A stretch of DNA of 10,539 bases from Chloroflexi bacterium RBG_16_48_8 (GTDB lineage: Bacteria; Chloroflexota; Anaerolineae; Anaerolineales; E44-bin32). The stretch spans positions 346 through 10,884 of the forward strand of contig MGNI01000053.1 of the NCBI GenBank assembly GCA_001795115.1. The letters are read 5' to 3'. The translations under genes and the position numbers were made by a program. Below, one piece after another: positions 1-7,089 of this stretch (position 1 is the stretch's first letter; each line of letters opens with the position of its first letter). The notes under the pieces are model-generated. The model saw only the letters and a program-made list of their open reading frames with translations, was not told the DNA's origin and did no database searches.

Positions 1-522
1 AAGAAGTCAGAGCGGAAAACCCCTCCAGAAACGGTTAAAGCACCACGGTTGGTGAGGGCTTTTAGCCGAGCAGAAACACTCTGGCTCATTGTGGCAGTGG
101 GAGTGCTGTCTCTGATCCTTTCCGTGCTGTTGAACATGGTTATTTTGGGAGGCATCAACGGAACATTGGATTTCAATCGACTTCAAGGGTTGCAACAACT
201 GGAAAACGATGTGGGTGTTCTTGAGCAAAGCCTGCAAAATCTCACTTCGGGTTTAGACGCATTCGAAGCGCGACTTACACCTCTGGAGGGATTAACCGGC
301 CGGATGACAACAGTTGAAGATTTGACAGAAACGCTCCAAGGGGATGTTGAGGATGCGCTGGCAACTGTGGAAAGGATGCAGTCCGAACTTGAGAATTTAT
401 CAAATGAGACAGCGCGTCTCTCTGGACGTGTGTCTCGATTTGATACTTTCCTGGATGGACTACGCCGCTTGATCAATGAGCTATTCGCGGAGCCATCTAG
501 TGAAACGCTGCCGGAATCATAG
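1..522 (+). CDS. Single-pass membrane coiled-coil protein, 5' end outside window
   Basis: The frame is open from base 1 to the TAG at 520-522, so the true start probably lies upstream. A TTG at 49 is possible, but the residues before it (Lys/Arg/Pro-rich, from base 1) look like the hydrophilic N-terminal tails of the next two proteins. Counted from base 1, residues about 27-51 form one strongly hydrophobic helix. The rest (about 60-160) is a heptad-like, Leu/Glu/Thr-rich coiled coil with no cysteines and no catalytic motif. The expected topology is N-terminus inside, with the coiled coil outside or in the envelope. The next gene begins 9 bases after the stop, so they are probably cotranscribed. 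It lacks the helical C-terminal module of its two neighbours. I do not recognise a named family. A structural or scaffolding role is inference. Confidence 0.75.
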   Translation, partial: KKSERKTPPETVKAPRLVRAFSRAETLWLIVAVGVLSLILSVLLNMVILGGINGTLDFNRLQGLQQLENDVGVLEQSLQNLTSGLDAFEARLTPLEGLTGRMTTVEDLTETLQGDVEDALATVERMQSELENLSNETARLSGRVSRFDTFLDGLRRLINELFAEPSSETLPES

Positions 523-531
523 GAGAGGGGA

Positions 532-1305
532 ATGGAAGAGCAAGGTCAGGTATTTGTGGAGAGGTCGCCGAGAATTGAGAGAAGTGCGGGAAGCCGAATA
601 CTTGGATTATTCTTGAGATTTTTCTTCGTTACCTTGGTGGGAATTGCCATTGGTGTGGGGGCTTACTATGGGATACCTGCGCTTTACAAGGATTTCATAC
701 AACCCGTACAAATAAATACCCAGCGGGTGGCTGAGCTGGAAGAAAGCTTGGCACAACTGCAAGTGGATTTTCTCGAAAAGCAGTCAAGCCTATCAACGAG
801 TTTTGCTAAGGTGGAAGGCGAAGTGGCAGGGCAGCATGAGGACTTGGCAGTCTTACAGGCTCAAGGGCAGGGATTGGAAACCCGCATGGATGAAGTCCAA
901 TCCGAGTTGGAGGGAGTACAATCCTTGTCGGATCGTCTTCGGGAAACGGAAGAGAGCCTTGAAGATCTGGGGAAACGCTTGGGTGCACTTGAAGCAGCGC
1001 TAGAAGAAGAGGATCCACCTATTGAGCAAATTCAAAGGCAGATTGAGTTGCTTCGTGTTATGGAGTTGGTCACTCGTGCCAGGTTGTGGTTGATCCAGGA
1101 TAATCTCGGCAAAGCCGTGGATGATCTTGCAATCGCAAAAGAAATCTTGGAAAACCTTAATGCAGATGCCCAGGAAGATGAAGTGATCATGCCGATCATC
1201 GAACGTTTGGATCAAATCCTTTTTGAAATTCCTTTAAGCCCTGTTATTGCAGCCGATGATCTTGAGATCGTTTGGCAATACTTGATACTTGCAACTGCGC
1301 CATAA
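532..1305 (+). CDS. Membrane-anchored coiled-coil protein with HemX-like C-terminal helical module
   Basis: 257 residues. The ATG follows a purine-rich ribosome-binding site (GGAGAGGGG, 522-530) that overlaps the preceding stop, which supports an operon. A short Arg-rich N-terminus leads into one membrane helix (about 24-51), then a long acidic coiled coil (about 60-160) rich in Leu, Glu and Gln. The end (about 165-257) is helical and amphipathic: LLRVMELVTRARLWL, then a Gly-Lys-Ala turn, then an Ala/Leu helix, and near the end an Ala-Asp-Asp-Leu helix. This order (one helix through the membrane, coiled coil, module of the 'A..L......A...L' type) recalls HemX (the PF04375 type) of proteobacteria, whose molecular function is itself unclear. 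The match is by pattern only. No heme-pathway gene is visible here, so I give no symbol. Confidence 0.8.
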   Translation: MEEQGQVFVERSPRIERSAGSRILGLFLRFFFVTLVGIAIGVGAYYGIPALYKDFIQPVQINTQRVAELEESLAQLQVDFLEKQSSLSTSFAKVEGEVAGQHEDLAVLQAQGQGLETRMDEVQSELEGVQSLSDRLRETEESLEDLGKRLGALEAALEEEDPPIEQIQRQIELLRVMELVTRARLWLIQDNLGKAVDDLAIAKEILENLNADAQEDEVIMPIIERLDQILFEIPLSPVIAADDLEIVWQYLILATAP

Positions 1306-1358
1306 CACTGGATAATAGATCAGAATAACTGCATTAGGCGACTCTCCGGAGGATACAC

Positions 1359-2060
1359 ATGAGCTACAAGGACTTTTCTTTGGGGTCAGGTCAGGAAGCC
1401 GGACCATCTTCAAATAAGACAAATAAGGAGGGGAAAGAAGGAATCCCAGGGGATGCGAGAAAAATGTCGGCTCCTTGGGATTCATTGAGGCCTGTTGAGC
1501 CCCAAGCTGATAAACCCAAACCACCTAGTCGCTTGGGAAGGTTCTTCCGTAGAGCACTCCGTTGGATAACCGGATTGTTTGTGGTTTTTGCTTTAGGGGT
1601 GGGGACAACCTGGTTCGTACGGGTTCAACCAATGAATACCAAGATGGGTGATCTCAAGAATCAGCTTCAAGCGGCAGAAATTACCGTTACTGAATTGGAG
1701 GCCCGAATTGCGGATTTCACGCCTTTGGTAAGCGAAAACGCAAGCTTGAAGACACAGCTTTTGGAAACGCAGCTGCATGTGGATGTTATGAGAATTTTGG
1801 TTGATGTGACCGCGGCAGAATTAGCACTGGCGAATGGTGATGCCGTCACCGCCAAAGCTTCCCTCACGGGTACCGATACGAGATTGGCGATTCTTCAGGA
1901 AAAGCTGCAGGGAGAGGATCAGCAGACCATCGAAGGCATGCGCACTCGACTGGCCTTAGCCTTAGAAGAGTTGGAGACAAACACATTTGCCGCGATAAGC
2001 GATCTGGATGTCTTGATAAGCAACCTTGTGGCCTTGGAGCGTTCGCTTTTCGAGAATTGA
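1359..2060 (+). CDS. Membrane-anchored coiled-coil protein, apparent paralogue of the preceding gene
   Basis: 233 residues. The start is fixed by a strong Shine-Dalgarno GGAGGA (1348-1353) five bases before the ATG. A low-complexity charged and proline-rich tail (1-60) is probably cytoplasmic. An Arg cluster (about 57-68) precedes one membrane helix (about 69-89), consistent with positive-inside topology. A coiled coil (about 94-140) and a helical module (about 145-233) follow. That module parallels the one in the upstream neighbour: VMRILVDVTAAELALANGD lines up with its LLRVMELVTRARLWLIQDN, and ISDLDVLISNLV with its AADDLEIVWQYLI. The gap from the previous stop is 53 bases. The stop lies inside a broken NUDIX reading frame on the other strand, so the two genes converge and overlap. 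Function unknown; an envelope scaffold or assembly role is inference. Confidence 0.78.
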   Translation: MSYKDFSLGSGQEAGPSSNKTNKEGKEGIPGDARKMSAPWDSLRPVEPQADKPKPPSRLGRFFRRALRWITGLFVVFALGVGTTWFVRVQPMNTKMGDLKNQLQAAEITVTELEARIADFTPLVSENASLKTQLLETQLHVDVMRILVDVTAAELALANGDAVTAKASLTGTDTRLAILQEKLQGEDQQTIEGMRTRLALALEELETNTFAAISDLDVLISNLVALERSLFEN

Positions 2061-2216
2061 AAAAATATAGTCAAATATCACAGCAACACCCACGGTTGGA
2101 TTGTGGTAGTGGATCCAGCCACAATGCTCACAACGACGACGAAGGCGCTCACCATCTTTATAATTCGTGAGCGCCTGACCGCATAAAGGGCAAAAACGGA
2201 AGGGGCTACTCTCCAT
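1962..2216 (-). pseudogene. Truncated NUDIX hydrolase: zinc ribbon only, catalytic domain lost
   Basis: The ATG at 2216 has an AAGGA five bases upstream. A longer GTG start at 2237 is less likely. Residues 1-46 look like the N-terminal zinc ribbon of NudC/NADH-pyrophosphatase-like NUDIX proteins: FCPLCGQAL with Cys9 and Cys12, then RRRCEHCGW with Cys29 and Cys32, then HYHNPTVGVAVI, which is the usual entry into the NUDIX fold. Immediately after that the family resemblance stops. The remaining 38 or so codons (below about 2085) are antisense to the end of the membrane gene on the + strand and resemble nothing. No NUDIX box (GX5EX7REUXEEXGU) is present. Intact relatives are usually well over 130 residues, and this is 84. 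It sits 33 bases after the aeRF1-like gene and was probably the last gene of that operon before a deletion or insertion. A surviving zinc-ribbon peptide is possible. Confidence 0.7.
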
Positions 2217-2249
2217 TTGTATCCTTGCTTTGATCACATCCTTTGGCGT

Positions 2250-3356
2250 TTAATATCGGAGCAGCCCACCAATATTTCCAGCTCTCTCAAGGTCAGGGTT
2301 TTCATAGATGACTTCGACTTCCCCGCCATCCTCAAGGACCTTCCTGACTACGAGTTCGACAGCGTCTTCAATCTGTTCAAATTCATTGTGACAGAACGGG
2401 CATTTCTCCGGGGCATGCGCGCTGACATAACCACATCCCATGCAGCGAAAACCAAGTGCACGAAATCCCTCGTTGATGAGCAATATTTGAACGCGGCCAG
2501 CATGTACTGCTCCCAGGGTTTCGTCTAACCCTATGATTCCCTCTCGACCTTTTGCAGCAGCAGTTATGACTGCATTGACCAGACGAGATTTTATCTCCTC
2601 CTCAGAAAGCTGAGCGACTTCAAGCGCTTTCTCCAGCACCTGGGTGTGCCCAGCGGTCATCTCTATTGGGAAGGTCCCCATCACCAAACTTCGCCAGGAT
2701 TTTGGGAGCTGGCTCAAAAAGTAAGCAACACTCGCCTCAGTGCCACCGACAAGAATTCGGCGAACATGGTTATCCCGGAAAAATCGAGCAGCGAATCGAG
2801 CTGCTTCTTTGAGATTTCGCTCGGCTACTTCTTCGGAGTACCGCGTCAACCCGGCTGTCCCACCCCTTCTACCCGGGGCTTGTGAACCTCCACCTCGTTT
2901 GGTATGACGAACAGATTCTCCCAAAGTCCCTTCCTGTTCTTGTAGCTGACCCATATGGAAGTAGAACAATCTGGCTCCCTGTCGGTCTACGAGTGCTACC
3001 CCGTAATGCCCATAGTTGTTTAGGACATCAACCAATGGTTTTACGTAGGGGTGGCTTAGCAAACGTGCCCTGCTTCGAATAGGGATGGATAAGGAAAAAT
3101 GACGGAAAAAATCTTGTGGAGCACATGAGAAGATGGCCAATCCGCGACCGCTCCAATCGTATTGATGCTCAATGAATCTTCGAATAGTATCCGTATCTTG
3201 GGGAGAGTCAGCCTCGAAGTCTTTTAACATTTGTCGAAGGTGTAATTTGTATACATCCGCCGAACCATCTTTTGGATCCACGTTAAGGTATACACTCAGC
3301 ACCGGGTCAGTTGAGCGGTAATCGATCAATTCCTGCAGATCCAACTCGGTCAGCAT
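2250..3356 (-). CDS. Bacterial aeRF1/VLRF1-type peptide-release-factor-like protein with zinc ribbon
   Basis: 368 residues. The start is fixed by a perfect AAAGGAGG (3362-3369), five bases before the ATG. The fold order matches the archaeal/eukaryotic release factor 1 superfamily as found in bacteria (baeRF/VLRF1 groups). The middle domain begins near residue 117 (YGVALVDRQGARLFYFHMG) and holds a basic, glycine-rich loop HTKRGGGSQ (151-159), followed by RYSEEVAERNLKEAA, the place and context of the GGQ catalytic loop. The third domain carries GLDETLGAVHAGRVQILLI (276-294) and a zinc ribbon Cys305-x2-Cys308...Cys319-x2-Cys322, as in archaeal RF1. Family roles are hydrolysis of peptidyl-tRNA in termination or in rescue of stalled large subunits. 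Which one applies here is not shown. It is the third gene of the dnaJ-htrA operon, 50 bases after htrA. Confidence 0.85.
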   Translation of the reverse strand: MLTELDLQELIDYRSTDPVLSVYLNVDPKDGSADVYKLHLRQMLKDFEADSPQDTDTIRRFIEHQYDWSGRGLAIFSCAPQDFFRHFSLSIPIRSRARLLSHPYVKPLVDVLNNYGHYGVALVDRQGARLFYFHMGQLQEQEGTLGESVRHTKRGGGSQAPGRRGGTAGLTRYSEEVAERNLKEAARFAARFFRDNHVRRILVGGTEASVAYFLSQLPKSWRSLVMGTFPIEMTAGHTQVLEKALEVAQLSEEEIKSRLVNAVITAAAKGREGIIGLDETLGAVHAGRVQILLINEGFRALGFRCMGCGYVSAHAPEKCPFCHNEFEQIEDAVELVVRKVLEDGGEVEVIYENPDLERAGNIGGLLRY

Positions 3357-3406
3357 AGTAGCCTCCTTTAGCTCTTCAGATGTATTGTTGGGGGTACGCG
3401 CATGGA

Positions 3407-4609
3407 TTATGGGCGTGCGCCGATTGTTACGGGTATCTCCACCTCCTCTCCATCTCGTAAGATGGTGAGTGTCACCTCTATACCAGGTTCAGTTTGAAGA
3501 ATGAGGTATGTGAGGAGATCATTGAATTCGATCACGCGGACACCTTCGATCGCTATGATCAGGTCACCTCCGGGTTGCAAGACAGTTTCAATGCATTCGG
3601 ATGCGCCAATAATCCCTGCCTCCTCAGCGGGGCCTCCCGGGGTGACACAGGTGACATATGCCCCTCTGGCATTGGCTGGGAGCCCAAGATCTTCCAGGAT
3701 GATCAGGTTCACTGAATCTCCACTGATACTGGAGATACCCAAGTAGGGGTACTCGTATGAACCTTTCTCGATGATGGATGGAACAACCCGTTTGACGATG
3801 TTAACAGGTACGGCGAATCCAACTCCCGACGATGTTGGGTCTCCGGTTGCAGTGAAATTCTCCGTGCGAATCGCCCTGTTGACTCCTATAACCTGCCCCC
3901 TCAGGTTAAGCAACGGCCCACCTGAGTTCCCGGGATTGATAGCAGCATCTGTTTGGATGATTGCTCCAGCAGTGAATTGACCTCCTGTCGGAGCCTGTCG
4001 TTCGGATTCCAGGGTGCGTCCTACAGCAGAAACGATTCCCACCGTCATGGTCCCTGATAGACCAAATGGATTTCCAATGGCTACAACAAATTCCCCTACT
4101 TGAACTGTATCCGAATCTCCCAGCGGGAGGGGATGAAGCTCTTCAACGGGGAGTTCCACCTTCAGGACTGCCAAGTCGGAGTCGGGGTCTGTACCTACCA
4201 CAAATGCCCAAGCACGATGGCCAGAGGGAAAATCGACCTCAATCTTTTCTGCATCTGCAATGACATGCTGATTTGTGACGATATGGCCTTCTAGATCGAA
4301 TACAAATCCTGAGCCTTGTCCGCTGGGTGTGCTCTCGCTATGGGGTGGACCCAGATCCACAAAAGTCCATATGGTAACGATGCCCGGATTGGCGAAGTGA
4401 TAAAGCTGAACTAGGTCGACATCCTCAAGTAGAACCGCGCTGTTTCCACCATCTTGAAACGAAGGTGAACTAAAGACAGTCGGGGTAAAAACAGGACTCG
4501 TTGAGGAGGGTCCTTGAGTGGGAGTTTTAGGTCCTGGTAAAGAAACAGCGCAAGCCACAGTGGCCAGCGCAATGAAGGTAAAAGCAACATGGTTCTTATT
4601 TATTCTCAT
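3407..4609 (-). CDS. HtrA/DegP-like exported trypsin-type serine protease with PDZ domain
   Basis: 400 residues from the ATG at 4609. An in-frame ATG at 4630 would add seven residues but makes a poorer signal peptide. Neither start has a strong ribosome-binding site. MRINKNH plus a hydrophobic stretch to residue 23 is an export signal. Cys20 follows Thr-Val-Ala, an imperfect lipobox, so it could be a lipoprotein or a signal-anchored protein. A Pro/Ser/Thr linker (about 25-55) precedes the protease domain, whose triad is visible: His115 (TNQHV), Asp145 (DSDLAVLKV) and Ser229 (GNSGGPLL). One PDZ-like domain (about 285-395) ends the protein. The family degrades or chaperones misfolded proteins outside the cytoplasm. 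The gene starts 35 bases after the dnaJ stop, so they probably share a transcript. All catalytic residues are present, so it is expected to be active. Confidence 0.93.
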   Translation of the reverse strand: MRINKNHVAFTFIALATVACAVSLPGPKTPTQGPSSTSPVFTPTVFSSPSFQDGGNSAVLLEDVDLVQLYHFANPGIVTIWTFVDLGPPHSESTPSGQGSGFVFDLEGHIVTNQHVIADAEKIEVDFPSGHRAWAFVVGTDPDSDLAVLKVELPVEELHPLPLGDSDTVQVGEFVVAIGNPFGLSGTMTVGIVSAVGRTLESERQAPTGGQFTAGAIIQTDAAINPGNSGGPLLNLRGQVIGVNRAIRTENFTATGDPTSSGVGFAVPVNIVKRVVPSIIEKGSYEYPYLGISSISGDSVNLIILEDLGLPANARGAYVTCVTPGGPAEEAGIIGASECIETVLQPGGDLIIAIEGVRVIEFNDLLTYLILQTEPGIEVTLTILRDGEEVEIPVTIGARP

Positions 4610-4644
4610 GAATATCCATTCCGGTTGCATTGCTTAAATTCTAC

Positions 4645-5565
4645 CTAGGTAGGACGTAATGCTGCAAGTCGTTTAAAGAGTTCTTTTTCCTCCGAGGACA
4701 AATTTTCGGGGATCATTACTTTAATTTTTGCGTAAAGATCGCCGTAGGATTTTGAATGGTGCATCTTTGGCATTCCTCGATTTTTCAATCGAAAGGTTTG
4801 ACCGGTCTGGCTTCCTGGAGGAATGGTTAATATCACTGGACCGGTGAGTGTAGGAATAATTTCCTCGCCACCAAGCACGGCTGTGTAAAGATCAACCTCC
4901 ACTTCTGTGTAAAGGTTATCCTCTTTCCGTTCGAAACGAGGATCCGTTTCAACCATAACATTTAGAAAGAGATCTCCGGGTCCTGCAGAGCCTGGATGAC
5001 CCTTACCGCTGATCCGTACTTTTGTGCCGGTTTTAGCGCCAGGGGGTATCTTGATTTCTAACCGGCGTCCATCGTGTTGGAGGTTCCTTAGGGTACCATG
5101 ATAGGCCTCGATGAGACTGATGGAGACCGGTTGTTCAATATCTCGTCCTCGTGTTTGTGCCCTGCCGAACCCTCCACGTTGTTGCCCAGGTACACCCCTG
5201 AATATGTTATTAAAAAAATCAGAGAAGCCAGATCCAAATAGATCGCCCAGGTCCCCAAATTCAACGTGAACCCCTCCCGGCGCGCCTTGAGTCCATTGAG
5301 ACCAATCGAAACCACCTGGTCTACCTCCCGTCCGCTCCCAGGCCCGATAGGATTCTCCCAATTGGTTGTATTTCCGTCTTTTCTCAGGATCCCCCAGAAC
5401 TTCGTAAGCTTCGTTAATTTCTTTAAAACGTTCCTCGGCTTGTTTATCCCCTGGATTCTTATCTGGGTGGTATTTCAACGCCAGCTGTCGGTAGCTCCGT
5501 TTGATATCCTTTTCGTCTGTATTCCTGTCGACCCCAAGGATCTTATAGTAATCCTTATATTCCAT
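4645..5565 (-). CDS. dnaJ: DnaJ/CbpA-type Hsp40 co-chaperone without zinc-finger domain
   Basis: 306 residues from the ATG at 5565, which gives the canonical opening MEYKDYYKILGVD. An upstream TTG (5601) is in frame but lies inside the predicted promoter. The J domain (1-70) has the essential His33-Pro34-Asp35 and so should stimulate DnaK ATPase. A Gly/Phe-rich region follows (about 80-140, with FGDLGDLFGSGFSDFF). The two C-terminal substrate-binding beta domains (about 143-285) follow directly, with IPPGAKTGTKVRISGKGHPG and IPPGSQTGQTFRLKNRGMP. There are no CxxCxGxG repeats, so this is a type II (CbpA-like) Hsp40, and its length is normal for that class. It is the first gene of a leftward operon with the protease and the aeRF1-like protein. 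No dnaK, grpE or hrcA is visible in the window. The symbol is used in the broad sense. Confidence 0.93.
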   Translation of the reverse strand: MEYKDYYKILGVDRNTDEKDIKRSYRQLALKYHPDKNPGDKQAEERFKEINEAYEVLGDPEKRRKYNQLGESYRAWERTGGRPGGFDWSQWTQGAPGGVHVEFGDLGDLFGSGFSDFFNNIFRGVPGQQRGGFGRAQTRGRDIEQPVSISLIEAYHGTLRNLQHDGRRLEIKIPPGAKTGTKVRISGKGHPGSAGPGDLFLNVMVETDPRFERKEDNLYTEVEVDLYTAVLGGEEIIPTLTGPVILTIPPGSQTGQTFRLKNRGMPKMHHSKSYGDLYAKIKVMIPENLSSEEKELFKRLAALRPT

Positions 5566-5585
5566 AAGCTTGTTACCCCGGTTCA

Positions 5586-5615
5586 ATTTTAAGGTTCCCA
5601 AGGAAATCGAGTCAA
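5586..5615 (-). promoter_or_regulatory. Sigma-70-like promoter of the dnaJ operon
   Basis: Read on the minus strand, a -35 hexamer TTGACT (5615-5610) is followed after 18 bases by TAAAAT (5591-5586). Each matches consensus at 5 of 6 positions. The predicted transcript start near 5579 leaves a short leader of about 14 bases before the ATG at 5565, which contains GGGG as a weak ribosome-binding site. Position and orientation also argue against the upstream TTG start of dnaJ. No CIRCE (TTAGCACTC-N9-GAGTGCTAA) or HAIR (CTTGAGT-N7-ACTCAAG) element was found by eye, so classic HrcA or HspR control is not supported. Confidence 0.5.
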
Positions 5616-5871
5616 GATCGTGGAGAGGATTCTCACATGATTAGAACGTTGGGAATAAAAACAGGATTTCGTCTGATCGGGAAAGATCCCCCGATTGTTG
5701 TTTATATTAGCATAAGAAAGCCTGGGAGGGATTTTGATGGTGGCGATTTGCTTTCATGCAAGTCTCAGCGCACCTGGGAAGCTTGTGGAGGAATTAAACG
5801 TAAAAAATCTAAAAATGTGCTCTGGATTGGAACTCCTTGATCGTACTTGACTCCCCCGGAATCTTCTTCCG
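5616..5871. other. Divergent intergenic region, no gene supported
   Basis: This stretch separates the leftward dnaJ operon from the rightward signalling genes. A frame of 67 codons on the + strand (5637-5840) has a reasonable GGAGAGG eight bases before its ATG. However, its product is basic, resembles no family I know, and shows no heptads, membrane helix or metal motif, so I treat it as probably chance. No clear terminator or operator was seen apart from the promoter motifs at each edge. Confidence 0.4.
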
Positions 5872-5880
5872 TGCTATCAT
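5872..5880 (+). promoter_or_regulatory. Extended -10 promoter placed for a leaderless transcript
   Basis: TGCTATCAT is a TGn extended -10 motif with 5 of 6 matches to TATAAT. It ends six bases before the ATG at 5887, so transcription would start at or next to that ATG. No Shine-Dalgarno sequence precedes the ATG, which agrees with a leaderless mRNA. A TTGACT at 5847-5852 is 22 bases upstream, too far for a normal -35. Confidence 0.4.
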
Positions 5881-5886
5881 ACTCAC

Positions 5887-7050
5887 ATGATATCAAAGCG
5901 TCCAGGTGATCGGATACTCGTTGTTGATGAAGATCGGCAAGTCCTGGATCTTCTCGCCAATCAAGTGCTTAAGCCGCTTGGTTACCAGGTGGAAGTTGAA
6001 TCTGAAGGTAGTCGAGCGGTAGAGCGCGCATTGGCGTATACACCCGATTTAATCATTGTGAGCCTGACCGTTCCAGGGTTATCAGGGAAAGACTTGTTGG
6101 TCGCATTACGATTTCAAGGTTCTGAAGTTCCTGTGCTGGTCACTGCCCCAGAAGGTAGGGAAGAAGACGCGATCCAGGCCTTTCGTCTGGGCGCAGTCGA
6201 TTACCTTGTCAAGCCGCTGCGCGAAGCGGAGGTTGTAGCCGCATTGGAACGGGCGTTGAATGAACTAAGACTTCGACGGGATCGCCATGAGTTAGCAGGT
6301 CAATTAGGCGAGAGCAATCGACAGCTTGAGCGCAGAGTTCGAGAATTGACCACCCTTTATGGCATTGGGAAGGTTGTCACTTCCACCAAAGATCAAGGGC
6401 AGTTGTTCACCAAGTTGATGGAAGGTAGCTTGTATGTAACCGAAGCCGATATGGGATGGATGCTGCTTCAGGATGAGAAAACAAAGCAATTGTTCTTGCG
6501 GACACATCGAAATCTGCCGGCTCATTTCTCGGCAAGGATGCATAAACCATGGAATGATGGCGTGAGTTCATTAGTGATGCTTTCCGGGCAGGCGTTAAGC
6601 ATTCATGGAGAAGGGCTTTCCCAGTTTGAACTCTCCCAATTCTGTCAGGCAGCGTTGATCGCACCAACGAAAGTCAGAGATCAACCGATTGGTGTGCTCT
6701 GTGTTGCCAGGAAAGAGGCAAAACCTTTCTCCGAGCGGGATCAGGCCATGTTGGAAGCTGTGGCAGATTACGCTTCAATATCCCTTGTGAACACAAGGCT
6801 TTTCCAAGCCTTGGAGGCAAGGGCAAAGAAGCTCCAACAAGTTGTCGATCAATCCCAGACCGCTGGCCAAATTGACCCACAGAAGTGGGCTCATGCACAG
6901 CAAATCACGAAGGCAATGAGAGTGCAAGTCTCCCGACTTATGGAAAAGACGAACGATCCAGAAATATACCCTGGATTAGAAGAGATCTCTGCCAAGCTAG
7001 AGACTCTCGTTGAACAGTTGAGCGTCTCCAATGGGGTTGGGTCTGGGTAA
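5887..7050 (+). CDS. Receiver-GAF signalling protein with phospho-acceptor Asp replaced by Ser
   Basis: 387 residues. An N-terminal CheY-like receiver (about 9-125) keeps the acidic pocket (VVDEDRQ, Asp14-Glu15-Asp16), Thr86 and Lys109 (YLVKP). At the acceptor position, however, it reads DLIIVSLTVPG with Ser59 (codon AGC) where Asp is expected four residues before the conserved Pro63. A coiled-coil linker (about 126-158) leads to a GAF domain (about 160-310), ending in ADYASISLVNTRLFQALEARAKKL. The helical tail (about 330-387) has no recognised output domain: no kinase, no GGDEF, no DNA-binding helix. It is therefore probably a phosphorylation-independent pseudo-receiver adaptor or sensor. 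The next gene, a hybrid kinase, shares the receiver-GAF order, which suggests they work together. The start has no ribosome-binding site. A ligand for the GAF domain cannot be inferred. Confidence 0.88.
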   Translation: MISKRPGDRILVVDEDRQVLDLLANQVLKPLGYQVEVESEGSRAVERALAYTPDLIIVSLTVPGLSGKDLLVALRFQGSEVPVLVTAPEGREEDAIQAFRLGAVDYLVKPLREAEVVAALERALNELRLRRDRHELAGQLGESNRQLERRVRELTTLYGIGKVVTSTKDQGQLFTKLMEGSLYVTEADMGWMLLQDEKTKQLFLRTHRNLPAHFSARMHKPWNDGVSSLVMLSGQALSIHGEGLSQFELSQFCQAALIAPTKVRDQPIGVLCVARKEAKPFSERDQAMLEAVADYASISLVNTRLFQALEARAKKLQQVVDQSQTAGQIDPQKWAHAQQITKAMRVQVSRLMEKTNDPEIYPGLEEISAKLETLVEQLSVSNGVGSG

Positions 7051-7089
7051 ACGGGGAACCCAATTAGAACCATCTTCTGAGCATGCATG

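Noticed and set aside
2217..2885. Frames on the + strand opposite the aeRF1-like gene
   Set aside because: Antisense shadows of a gene with clear domains. No recognisable content.
4641..4652. Perfect 12-base palindrome CTACCTAGGTAG
   Set aside because: It overlaps the dnaJ stop codon, has no loop or T tract, and is isolated. Probably chance.
5637..5840. 67-codon + strand frame in the divergent intergenic region with GGAGAGG before its ATG
   Set aside because: No family resemblance or structural signature in the product. It starts close to the divergent dnaJ promoter and its ribosome-binding match is short. Kept only as a possibility.
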